DNA of 6,755 nt from Emticicia sp943368675 (GCA_943368675.1 CALRLN020000302.1:1-6755); one strand, 5' to 3'. Positions 1 through 6,401 are shown, counted from the first letter of the stretch. Notes: generated by a model not told the origin, from the letters alone. Translations and numbers: made by a program.

Positions 1-125
1 TTCTGGCATTGATTGCTATTGTGATAGGGTCACAGCTATTTCTGGCGGGCTTTATAGGCGAGCTTTTTGTTAAGCAGACTTTCAAAAAAGACGAATATTT
101 AATTGAACAAAAAACAGAAGAATAA
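1..125 (+). CDS. Glycosyltransferase family 2, C-terminal end only (partial)
   Basis: An open frame starting at base 3 and ending with TAA at 123-125 encodes about 40 residues, beginning LALIAIVIGSQLFLAGFIGE. A hydrophobic helix carrying the GSQLFLAGFIGEL pattern, followed by a short charged tail, is what I know from the C-terminus of membrane-anchored family 2 glycosyltransferases of the DPM1/GtrB/ArnC type. These transfer sugars to polyprenyl phosphate or related lipids at the cytoplasmic membrane. The catalytic GT-A domain lies outside the window, so donor and acceptor cannot be inferred. The stop is 14 bp before the peptidase start with no terminator between them, so the two genes are probably co-transcribed. 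Family assignment rests on this tail only. Confidence 0.7.
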   Translation, partial: LALIAIVIGSQLFLAGFIGELFVKQTFKKDEYLIEQKTEE

Positions 126-139
126 ATCATCAAACTATT

Positions 140-1438
140 ATGAGAATCATCAGACTAAGCCTAATCCTCTTTCTTATCACTTATGTTGCGCAGGCGCAGA
201 AAGTAAACAAACTGATTAAAGAAGCCGAAGTTAACAGAATCATCAGTACGCTTGCCGCAGATGATATGATGGGGAGAAGCTCGATGCACCCTCAGCAAAT
301 TGAAAAAGCCACTGTGTTTATTGCGGATGAGTTTAAAAAAATCGGTTTACAACCCCTGAATGGCATGAGCGGATACAGACAGGAGTTTCCTATTACTAAA
401 ATAGATGGCTTTGAAAGAGCAGAGGTGATGATTAACGGCCAGGTGATTCCGAAGGACAAATATATTTTTATGTCGGATAACGAGGAGGTAAACTGGACCT
501 CGAATATTCCGGTTGTGATTGTAGGCGCAGGCGATACTTTTTCGCCCAACCAATACATGAGTGATTCGACCAGTAAAATAGTAGTAATTGATGCGGCACA
601 TGAGGCTAAACTGGCCGGGCTGAAACGTTTTATGGGCCGTGCAAGATTGTTATCGAAGCCATATCCTAAAATAGCAGGCAATATTCTTTTTGTATCGGGT
701 ATCAGTTCGGTTGAGAACTATTCTGTAAAAATCAAACAACGCAAAGAGGCCTTTAAAATGACCAATGTGGTGGGGATGATTCCGGGTAAAAGTAAACCTG
801 ACGAAATAGTTGTTTTTTCAGGGCATTATGACCACCTGGGTATCCAGAAAGCCGTAGAGGGAGATTCAATTGCCAATGGTGCTGATGATGATGCGTCTGG
901 CACAACAGCTGTTATTGCATTGGCCAGTTATTTCAAAAAACTAAAAAACAATGCCCGGACAATTGTATTTGCGGCGTTTACGGCAGAGGAAATAGGCGGG
1001 TTTGGCTCGAAGTATTTTTCGGAGCAGCTAAATCCTGACAAAGTAGTGGCCATGTTTAATATTGAAATGATTGGTAAAGCCTCTAAATGGGGGGTTAATT
1101 CGGCTTTTATTACCGGATTTGAACGCTCTGATTTCGGGACGATTCTACAAAAAAACCTGACAGGCACAGCTTTTACTTTTAATCCGGATCCTTATCCGCA
1201 ACAAAACCTTTTTTACCGTTCGGATAATGCGACTCTGGCACGCCTGGGAGTACCTGCGCATACAATATCTACCGACCAGATTGATTCGGACAAATTGTAT
1301 CACACTGTAAATGATGAGGTAGAATCATTGGATATTAAGAATATTGTAGCCACTATCAAGGCCATTGCTTTAAGCTCTCAGACGATTGTCGCAGGGGTTG
1401 ATACACCGACACGAATCGATAAGAGTAAGGTGAAGTGA
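140..1438 (+). CDS. Secreted M28-family zinc metallopeptidase (aminopeptidase-like)
   Basis: This 432-aa protein has an N-terminal signal peptide (basic MRIIR, hydrophobic core to about residue 16, AQAQ cleavage region near 19), so it should be exported to the periplasm or beyond. Residues about 95-200 resemble the PA-like insert found in many M28 enzymes. The catalytic domain follows with a full set of co-catalytic zinc motifs: GHYDHLG (ligand H229, catalytic-site D231), GADDDASG (bridging Asp, probably D250), TAEE (general base E283, ligand E284), NIEMIG (ligand E309) and YHTVND (ligand H388). The family removes N-terminal residues from peptides; the exact substrate cannot be read here. Using Glu in NIEMIG where many members have Asp is a known variant. 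The ATG at 140 is chosen because the signal peptide begins there. It lies 14 bp after the upstream glycosyltransferase stop, probably in the same transcript. Confidence 0.93.
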   Translation: MRIIRLSLILFLITYVAQAQKVNKLIKEAEVNRIISTLAADDMMGRSSMHPQQIEKATVFIADEFKKIGLQPLNGMSGYRQEFPITKIDGFERAEVMINGQVIPKDKYIFMSDNEEVNWTSNIPVVIVGAGDTFSPNQYMSDSTSKIVVIDAAHEAKLAGLKRFMGRARLLSKPYPKIAGNILFVSGISSVENYSVKIKQRKEAFKMTNVVGMIPGKSKPDEIVVFSGHYDHLGIQKAVEGDSIANGADDDASGTTAVIALASYFKKLKNNARTIVFAAFTAEEIGGFGSKYFSEQLNPDKVVAMFNIEMIGKASKWGVNSAFITGFERSDFGTILQKNLTGTAFTFNPDPYPQQNLFYRSDNATLARLGVPAHTISTDQIDSDKLYHTVNDEVESLDIKNIVATIKAIALSSQTIVAGVDTPTRIDKSKVK

Positions 1439-1446
1439 TGTATTAA

Positions 1447-1604
1447 ATTTGGCTAAAGCCAATGGATGAAATAAATCAGGTATCCTCCAGCTAAAGCTGG
1501 AGGCAAGTGAATCATTACCCCTGCAAGGCGGCCGCCCATTTTTAAATGCCGCTATGGAATTGAGGTAAAGTCAAATACAAAATCATTATTAGCTTTAGCC
1601 AAAT
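1447..1604. repeat. 158-bp REP/MITE-like element with terminal inverted repeats
   Basis: The ends are ATTTGGCTAAAGCC (1447-1460) and AGCTTTAGCCAAAT (1591-1604), which are reverse complements at 13 of 14 positions. Inside are further palindromes: TTGGCTAAAGCCAA (1449-1462, 6-bp arms), a perfect 9-bp-arm hairpin CCTCCAGCTAAAGCTGGAGG (1484-1503), and GGCGGCCGCC around 1528-1537. The core GCTAAAGC is shared by both left hairpins and, inverted, by the right end. The element encodes nothing and starts 8 bp after the peptidase stop. This layout fits a non-autonomous repeat such as REP/BIME elements mobilised by RAYT (REP-associated tyrosine) transposases, and similar sequences are, to my recollection, dispersed in Bacteroidota genomes. 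Copy number cannot be judged from one window. It may also fold in the transcript and end peptidase transcription. Confidence 0.72.
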
Positions 1605-1764
1605 GTTCCCATTGTTAATTTAGCTATAGATCTGGGAAGTTGAACGTTTCATTCAAGTATTAATCTCAGATAAATCCATACAATAATTAAGCAAATCTTT
1701 CGTATGATAGGTATCATTGGCGGGGGTTATAAGGGTAAGAAATGATATTTTAACCGTATAACCT

Positions 1765-1796
1765 TTTGCAACAATACACAAAAATGCTTACGTTTG
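1765..1796 (+). promoter_or_regulatory. Bacteroidota-type promoter of the PBP1A gene
   Basis: TTTG at 1765-1768 (-33 element) is followed after 20 bp by TACGTTTG at 1789-1796, a full match to the TAnnTTTG -7 consensus used by the primary sigma factor of this phylum. Transcription would start around 1800, leaving a leader of about 25 nt before the ATG at 1826. This supports both that start codon and independent transcription of the gene. The rest of 1605-1764 holds no gene I can support, only a small palindrome at 1704-1717 (ATGATA-GG-TATCAT). Confidence 0.7.
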
Positions 1797-1825
1797 CTTT
1801 TGTATAACACCCTTTCCTCACCAAA

Positions 1826-4153
1826 ATGAAGTTTACATTCCCGGAATTAGAAGCAGGTAGATTTAAAAAGTTAATTTCAAGAATCTGGAAGTTTACAGGA
1901 TTTGCGGCGCTTGCCTTTGTAGTATATCTGATTGCCGTGAGTTTCAATTTATTCTGGCTGTTTGGTAAAATGCCTAGCCCGGAAGAAATTGAAAATCCGA
2001 AAAGTGATGTGGCTTCTGAAATTATTTCTTCTGACGGAAAGGTTATCGGTAAATTTCTTTACGAAAACCGTAGTCCGATTGAATTCAATGAGCTTTCGCC
2101 CAATATTATTAATGCTTTAATTGCTACTGAAGATGCCCGTTTTACGGTGCACTCAGGTATTGATGCCCGTAGTACACTGCGTGTAGTTACGGGGCTTTTT
2201 ACGGGACAAAGAAAAGGGGGTGGTAGTACCATTTCTCAACAGCTGGCTAAAAACCTTTTCAAACTGCGTGAAGATGATTTCTACAAGGGGCCACTATATT
2301 CGGTACCGGTTATCAGACAGATAATTATTAAGACCAAAGAGTGGATAACGGCTATTAAGCTAGAACGCCGGTACACCAAGCAGGAGATTATGGAAAAATA
2401 CCTGAACACTATCGAATTCAGTAGTGGTGCTTTTGGTATTCGTTCGGCTACTAAAACGTATTTCAGAAAAGAGCCTAGTGAGGTAACACTAGAAGAAGCC
2501 GCAGTGCTGGTTGGGATGATTCAGAATCCTTCGCGCTTTAATCCTAAATTTCACCCACAGGCTTCAAAAGCCCGTCGGAATATTGTTTTCGACCAGATGG
2601 TGAAATATGATAAGTTGTCTCCGGCTAAGGCAGAGTCATTAAAGAAGGTAGCTATTACCTTAAATTATCAGCCTGAAAGCCATAATACAGGGCCTGCGCC
2701 TTATTTCAGGGAGTTTCTGAAAGGCTGGCTGAAAGATGAAATTGCCAAAGAAGGCTACGACCCCGACGATATTTATACCAAGGGCTTTAAGATATACACT
2801 ACTATAGACTCGCGGATGCAGTTTTATGCCGAAGAAGCCCTGAGAGAGAATATGAAAGACCAGCAGAAGAAATTCTATGAACACTGGAAAGGGCGTAACC
2901 CGTGGACTATGGAAAAAGGTACGACCGGCACTTATGCAGAAATTCCTAATTTTATTGAAAATATCGCAAAAACCACCCCGAGGTATCGTGAGTTAAAAGA
3001 AGAATATGACGGGGATATGGATAAAGTATGGAAAGAGATGAACCGCCCGAGTAAGATGCGGGTGTTCTCATGGAATGGTGAAAGAGATACGGTTATGTCG
3101 TCTATGGATTCGATCAGGTATTATAAGTTCTACCTGCATTCGAGTTTTCTGGCGATGGACCCTCGTAACGGACAAATCAAAGCCTGGGTGGGTGGCATAA
3201 ACTATAAATACTTTAAATACGACCACGTAAAACAGGGTAAAAGACAGCCGGGGTCAACTTTTAAACCATTTGTATATGTAACAGCCATAGATAATGGGTT
3301 TTCGACCTGCGAACGTGTAGTTGACCAGCCTATTACGATTTCGGTACCCGGTGGAAGCTGGACACCCAAAAACTCTGACGGGGTATATAGTTACAGGTCA
3401 CTTACCTTGCGACAGGCATTAGGACAATCGATAAATACTGTGAGTGCGTATCTGATAAACCAGTTTAAGGCGGGCAATGTGATAAACTATGCGCATAAAC
3501 TGGGTATTAAGAGCAAGCTGGATGAAGTGCCTGCCCTCTGTCTGGGTATCAGTAATGTTTCTTTATATGAGATGATGGCAGGTTATTGTGTATTTGCTAA
3601 TTCAGGTAAATATACCGAACCGATCTTTGTGACACGGATTGAGGATAAGAACGGAGAGTTAATCAAGGAATTTTATTCTGATAGTAAAGAGGTGATCAGC
3701 CAGGAGACCGCCTATAAAATGATACACCTGATGCGTGGTGCTACTCAACCGGGTGGTACTGCCTATGGCGGGCTATCAAGATATGGGGTTCTGGATGGTA
3801 ATGAAGTTGCTGCTAAAACTGGTACAACTTCGAACTATTCGGATGGTTGGTTTATGGGTATCACGCCTACTTTGGTTGCCGGTGGCTGGACGGGGGGAGA
3901 TGACCCGACGATTCACTTCCGCACGATTGCCCTTGGGCAAGGGGCCAGAGTATCCTTACCGACATGGGGGATGTTCTTTCAGAAAGTATATGCTGATAAG
4001 ACCCTGGAATACAAAAAGGGCTCTTTTGTGAAGCCCTCTACTGTCTCGATTTCGGGAGACTGTGTATTTGCTGCCGGAGAAGGGTATCATATTGATTCGA
4101 CTCAGAAGTATACCCCGCCTACCGCAAAACCTGCTGATGATGACCAACTATAA
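1826..4153 (+). CDS. Class A penicillin-binding protein (PBP1A-type transglycosylase/transpeptidase)
   Basis: This 775-aa bifunctional enzyme polymerises lipid II into glycan strands and cross-links peptides on the outer face of the inner membrane. A short cytoplasmic N-terminus leads into one membrane helix (about 23-47). The GT51 glycosyltransferase domain (about 65-260) shows TEDARFTVHSGID with catalytic E102, GGSTISQQLAKNLF (132-145), the ExYLN motif with probable second acid E190, and EAAVLVGMIQNPSRFNP (224-240). The transpeptidase domain (about 435-725) has the three penicilloyl-enzyme motifs: SxxK with nucleophile S477 and K480 (QPGSTFKP), SxN at S535-I-N537, and KTGT at 664-667. A charged stretch of about 100 residues (335-435) links the domains, and the C-terminus is a short Pro/Thr/Asp tail. 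All catalytic residues are present, so it should be active. It has its own promoter at 1765-1796. The stop codon sits inside a palindrome shared with the converging gene. It is probably the organism's mrcA/ponA-like protein, but paralogues are common, so no symbol is given. Confidence 0.96.
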   Translation: MKFTFPELEAGRFKKLISRIWKFTGFAALAFVVYLIAVSFNLFWLFGKMPSPEEIENPKSDVASEIISSDGKVIGKFLYENRSPIEFNELSPNIINALIATEDARFTVHSGIDARSTLRVVTGLFTGQRKGGGSTISQQLAKNLFKLREDDFYKGPLYSVPVIRQIIIKTKEWITAIKLERRYTKQEIMEKYLNTIEFSSGAFGIRSATKTYFRKEPSEVTLEEAAVLVGMIQNPSRFNPKFHPQASKARRNIVFDQMVKYDKLSPAKAESLKKVAITLNYQPESHNTGPAPYFREFLKGWLKDEIAKEGYDPDDIYTKGFKIYTTIDSRMQFYAEEALRENMKDQQKKFYEHWKGRNPWTMEKGTTGTYAEIPNFIENIAKTTPRYRELKEEYDGDMDKVWKEMNRPSKMRVFSWNGERDTVMSSMDSIRYYKFYLHSSFLAMDPRNGQIKAWVGGINYKYFKYDHVKQGKRQPGSTFKPFVYVTAIDNGFSTCERVVDQPITISVPGGSWTPKNSDGVYSYRSLTLRQALGQSINTVSAYLINQFKAGNVINYAHKLGIKSKLDEVPALCLGISNVSLYEMMAGYCVFANSGKYTEPIFVTRIEDKNGELIKEFYSDSKEVISQETAYKMIHLMRGATQPGGTAYGGLSRYGVLDGNEVAAKTGTTSNYSDGWFMGITPTLVAGGWTGGDDPTIHFRTIALGQGARVSLPTWGMFFQKVYADKTLEYKKGSFVKPSTVSISGDCVFAAGEGYHIDSTQKYTPPTAKPADDDQL

Positions 4154-4175
4154 TTGAGTGCCGGGCACTCAATTA
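4151..4175. terminator. Shared palindrome between convergent genes, probable bidirectional terminator
   Basis: TAATTGAGTGC (4151-4161) and GCACTCAATTA (4165-4175) are a perfect 11-bp inverted repeat around a CGG loop. The PBP stop TAA (4151-4153) is the first three bases of the left arm, and the stop of the minus-strand small gene is the last three bases of the right arm (4173-4175). There is no long T-tract on either side, so it is weaker than a textbook intrinsic terminator. Its symmetry and position between converging genes make a two-way terminator or RNA-stabilising 3' hairpin the best reading. Confidence 0.6.
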
Positions 4176-4364
4176 AGCTGCCATTGGGGCATAGCTCATA
4201 TCGGCATTGGCTTCTACTTCGGTAGACTCAAGTACCATATAAGCGGCCTTAGGTTGTTTCTTAGCTGCGAATTCATTCCAATTTGAAATGACTACGCTGA
4301 TACCGCAGACTAAACTCAGGATTATATACGGAATCTGGATAAGTATTACAAAGAAGTGTGACAT
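4173..4364 (-). CDS. Possible small membrane protein, 63 aa, unknown function
   Basis: I do not recognise this protein. It starts at an ATG (4364), has one strongly hydrophobic segment (about residues 4-27: FFVILIQIPYIILSLVCGIS and onward), then a polar tail beginning SNWNEFAAKKQPKAAY and rich in Glu, Ala and Met. It would be a single-span inner-membrane protein. Support comes from codon choice similar to its neighbours, the convergent arrangement with the PBP gene, and its stop codon lying exactly at the arm of the shared palindrome. Upstream on the minus strand there is a possible weak promoter: TTTG (complement of 4427-4430), 18 bp, then TAGAAATT (complement of 4401-4408), which matches the -7 consensus poorly. 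No Shine-Dalgarno is visible, as usual in this phylum. It could be a chance ORF. Confidence 0.5.
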   Translation of the reverse strand: MSHFFVILIQIPYIILSLVCGISVVISNWNEFAAKKQPKAAYMVLESTEVEANADMSYAPMAA

Positions 4365-4438
4365 ATAAGTATTAGTTTCATGGTATAACCATTCACACTA
4401 AATTTCTATGCCATTGGTATTAAGTACAAACCAAGCAG

Positions 4439-4469
4439 AAAAACTGGGGAGAATATTCCTCAGTTTTTT
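4439..4469. terminator. Intrinsic terminator hairpin with A/T tracts on both sides
   Basis: The arms AAAAACTGGGGA (4439-4450) and TCCTCAGTTTTT (4457-4468) pair over 12 bp with one G-T wobble around the loop GAATAT. A T6 run (4464-4469) and a further T5 follow on the + strand, and an A5 run precedes, so the element can work in both directions. No gene ends close to it on either strand. It could stop leftward transcripts of the oxidoreductase gene (about 300 bp upstream on that strand) before they enter the small membrane-protein gene, or catch rightward read-through from the PBP gene. Confidence 0.65.
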
Positions 4470-4766
4470 GATTTTTAAGGTTTTTTGTATTGTTTCTACA
4501 CTTGATTTAACTTTAGAAGCTGTTTAAGTTAACTTTGTTTCGTTCAAGATGTCTGCTTTTCAAAATATTTATTTATTTTCAGATAAAAGTTGTAAAGACC
4601 TCTTGAATTTTATAGCTACTAATTATTCAGCGTTTCGAGAGTTGCTGCTAAGGGTTTAGGTTTGGTGATATGGCGGATTTTTGATACCGAAACAGAAATA
4701 CCAATGTTTAAATAAAGCAAAAAAGTTCAATGGCATTCTTCCTGCTCCGCTTCTGGCAATACCTTA
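4470..4766. other. AT-rich intergenic region, no supported gene
   Basis: Only very short ORFs occur here: a 36-codon frame at 4549-4659 (+) is preceded by a TAACTTTG match to the -7 promoter consensus at 4530-4537 but has no -33 element. There is no clear terminator directly after the oxidoreductase stop (4767). Together with the terminator at 4439-4469, this makes a spacer of about 400 bp between the small membrane-protein gene and the regulator module. Confidence 0.55.
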
Positions 4767-5480
4767 TCAGCGACTGTCTTTTTCTTTATCTGTTTTCCAA
4801 AAGGGTTTTGTTCTTAAGTTTTGTAAAGGTAGATTTCTGTCGTGCTTTAAATAGTTGTGCATAGCCATACATACTTCGGGATGTCCGAAAATGTATGCAA
4901 TGGTGTTGTCAAGATTATCGGGTAAGCTGCTGATGATTTTATTGACTACAATGTCAGTTTGTGTTTGGGCAATAATCTGGTGATTGAATGGAAAACTGTT
5001 GTCAATATCCCTGAAATAATCCGCTTTGTGTCTGGCATAAATAAAACTGAAAATGTTTTTGCTTACCGATAGATTTCTATTGATTTCGTATAAATGAGAT
5101 AACGAAGTAATGTCACCAATAAGTAAATAATTTTCGGCGCTGTTGTCTACCAATAACTTTCCTCGTGGCTGTTTGAAATAGATGCAGTCGCCTTGCTGCA
5201 ATTTTTGTATCCATTCTGCGCCTTTTCCGTTTGAGAAAGTACAGATGGCAAAGTCTGCAATGTGATACACCGGCTCATAGTTCCAGAAGGAATATTTTCG
5301 GTCTTCGCAATGGCTATCGTAAAACGGATTGCCTAAAAATATATCTACCGTAAAACCCGCTACATATTGCATTCTGGCAAAGTCGTCGCTTTGTACTTTC
5401 AGGTGAAAAGTATGTGCCGCAATTTGTTTGTTTTCCAATACCGTACCACTTTGTACGGTTAATGCTTTTTGATTATTCAT
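4767..5480 (-). CDS. Siderophore-interacting-protein-like FAD-binding oxidoreductase
   Basis: This 237-aa protein (from ATG 5480) resembles the siderophore-interacting / ViuB-like branch of the ferredoxin-reductase superfamily, which uses FAD and NAD(P)H, often to reduce ferric chelates in the cytoplasm. The N-terminal half is the FAD-binding beta-barrel, with RKYSFWNYEP (61-70) as the flavin motif and a second flavin-domain region at GAEWIQKLQQGDCIYFKQPRG (87-107). The C-terminal half has YLLIGDITSL (118-127), IYAR (147-150), YIFGHPEVCMAM (196-207), and a terminal KPFW matching the family's C-terminal aromatic motif. The canonical RxYTxR motif is here R61-K-Y-S-F-W66, so the second Arg is lost. 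A TTG codon at 5489 would add three residues, but the predicted transcription start near 5497 and the ATG at 5480 favour the shorter protein. It has its own FNR-box promoter. The substrate is inferred only from the family. Confidence 0.82.
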   Translation of the reverse strand: MNNQKALTVQSGTVLENKQIAAHTFHLKVQSDDFARMQYVAGFTVDIFLGNPFYDSHCEDRKYSFWNYEPVYHIADFAICTFSNGKGAEWIQKLQQGDCIYFKQPRGKLLVDNSAENYLLIGDITSLSHLYEINRNLSVSKNIFSFIYARHKADYFRDIDNSFPFNHQIIAQTQTDIVVNKIISSLPDNLDNTIAYIFGHPEVCMAMHNYLKHDRNLPLQNLRTKPFWKTDKEKDSR

Positions 5481-5500
5481 CTCTGTCAATTTTATAGTGA

Positions 5501-5508
5501 CAAAATTA
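5501..5508 (-). promoter_or_regulatory. -7 element of the oxidoreductase promoter
   Basis: Read on the minus strand this is TAATTTTG, a full match to TAnnTTTG. The -33 region has no TTTG; an FNR-type palindrome sits just upstream instead, 21 bp away. Transcription would start near 5497, about 15 nt before the ATG at 5480. A good -7 with no -33 and an activator box near -41 is the layout of a class II activator-dependent promoter. Confidence 0.65.
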
Positions 5509-5529
5509 TTGACAGCCGATTCTATAAAC

Positions 5530-5545
5530 TTTGATGTATATCAAA
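5530..5545. promoter_or_regulatory. FNR-type operator upstream of the oxidoreductase gene
   Basis: TTTGATGTATATCAAA is a perfect 16-bp palindrome that contains the FNR consensus TTGAT-N4-ATCAA. Its centre is 29.5 bp upstream of the first base of the -7 element, i.e. about -41 of the inferred start. It lies 8 bp beyond the stop of the Crp/Fnr-family gene, whose product is the obvious candidate to bind it. A near-identical copy is at 6431-6446. Confidence 0.75.
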
Positions 5546-5553
5546 AAATGAAA

Positions 5554-6123
5554 TCAGATTTTTGATTTCAAACGGCTCAATGTTTCCTGCGAAATGTTGA
5601 GGTAGGAAGCTACCATTTTGTTTGATAATCGCCTTACGATAATCGGGTTTTCGTTTAAAAGCTGGCGATATTTTTCAGTAGCGTCTTGTGTGAGGAAAGA
5701 CATTAATCGTTTTGTGTTGTTTACGTAGGCATTTTCGAGATAATGGCGATAAAATTTTTCCCACTGAGGAATAATTTCAAGCAGTTGATAAAAATTCCGG
5801 TGCGTAATATAAAGTAGTTCTGAATGTTCGGCAGCCTGTATAAACTCTTCAGAAGGCTCGCCTGTAATGAAACTTACAAGCGCTGTGGCAAATTGGTTTT
5901 CAAATGCAAAATATCGTGTAGCGTCCTGTCCGTCTTCATTAATGAAAAATATCCTCAAACAACCTTTGCCAACGAAAAAGGTTCGCTGGCTGGTTTGTCC
6001 TTGAGTGACCAAAAGTTCATCCTTCTTTAATTTTAAGGGCTTGAAATAAGAGAGGATGGTCTTTAATTCGTCTTCACTGACCTTGATTTGGTTGCTGATG
6101 TAATGAGTAAGTTGTTCGTACAT
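5554..6123 (-). CDS. Crp/Fnr-family transcriptional regulator
   Basis: This 189-aa protein has a cyclic-nucleotide-binding-like beta-roll (about 20-115, with a recognisable beta-roll core around LVTQGQTSQRTFFVGKGCLR), a dimerisation helix (about 120-145) and a C-terminal winged helix. The helix-turn-helix is LSNKMVASYLNISQETLSRL (166-185). Its recognition helix carries E180-T-L-S183-R184, the E-x-x-S-R pattern with which E. coli FNR reads TTGAT, unlike the R-E-x-x-x-R of CRP. Boxes with exactly that half-site flank the module. There is no N-terminal cysteine cluster and only one Cys (C55), so an FNR-type 4Fe-4S oxygen sensor is excluded and the signal is unknown. The protein ends right after the recognition helix, which is usual for the short Crp-like proteins of Bacteroidota. 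The ATG at 6123 is 22 bp after the DUF2798-like stop, so the two probably share a transcript driven by the promoter at 6402-6446, implying autoregulation. Confidence 0.9.
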   Translation of the reverse strand: MYEQLTHYISNQIKVSEDELKTILSYFKPLKLKKDELLVTQGQTSQRTFFVGKGCLRIFFINEDGQDATRYFAFENQFATALVSFITGEPSEEFIQAAEHSELLYITHRNFYQLLEIIPQWEKFYRHYLENAYVNNTKRLMSFLTQDATEKYRQLLNENPIIVRRLSNKMVASYLNISQETLSRLKSKI

Positions 6124-6145
6124 TCAAATTTTTCAGGTTGCTGAT

Positions 6146-6370
6146 TTAGTCTTTTATGGCTAACTTCTCTGCCAGTTTCCGGGCATTCGGGATGATTAAA
6201 AATGCAGCAGCATAAGCCACAGGCAGCATTACGCTCCAGGCTTTCAGGAATTTGAAGAACCAGTCGTCACCAAAGCCGTAGTTACGCATCAGCCCTACAA
6301 AAGCCATAATCAGTGTCATTGGAATAACCACAAACAAGGTGTTGATGTACTTAAAATGTTTCTTTTTCAT
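6146..6370 (-). CDS. DUF2798-like two-helix membrane protein
   Basis: This 74-aa inner-membrane protein has a basic start (MKKKHFKY), helix 1 at about 11-28, a short loop with a Gly-Phe-Gly-Asp-Asp-Trp segment (32-37), helix 2 at about 44-61, and a basic tail (NARKLAEKLAIKD). The pattern of a Pro in helix 1, an A-W segment, then P-V-A-Y leading into helix 2 and a final I-P-x-x-R-K-L matches what I know of the DUF2798 family, whose function is undescribed. It is the first gene of a probable operon with the Crp/Fnr regulator and is preceded by an FNR-box promoter. Its presence in an FNR-type regulon suggests a membrane role linked to the same signal, but this is inference. Confidence 0.75.
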   Translation of the reverse strand: MKKKHFKYINTLFVVIPMTLIMAFVGLMRNYGFGDDWFFKFLKAWSVMLPVAYAAAFLIIPNARKLAEKLAIKD

Positions 6371-6401
6371 TTTTTGAGATATTTAAAAATTAATGATGGC
6401 A

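Noticed and set aside
292..681. Open frame of 129 codons on the minus strand
   Set aside because: It lies wholly antisense to the M28 peptidase, whose signal peptide and zinc motifs are clear; the antisense product has no recognisable features.
1704..1717. Operator upstream of the PBP gene (ATGATA-GG-TATCAT)
   Set aside because: A 6-bp-arm palindrome is expected by chance in AT-rich DNA, it lies about 60 bp before the -33 element, and no second copy or regulator gene supports it.
3735..4031. Open frame of 98 codons on the + strand
   Set aside because: It overlaps the transpeptidase domain of the PBP in another frame, across the KTG motif, and its product looks like no protein family.
4408..4527. 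39-codon frame on the + strand from ATG 4408
   Set aside because: It reads straight through the terminator hairpin at 4439-4469, so it is unlikely to be expressed as a protein.
5561..5572. Palindrome TTTGATTTCAAA resembling an FNR box
   Set aside because: The half-sites are too close (2 bp between TTTGA and TCAAA), and it lies in the last codons of the regulator gene with no promoter element at the right distance.
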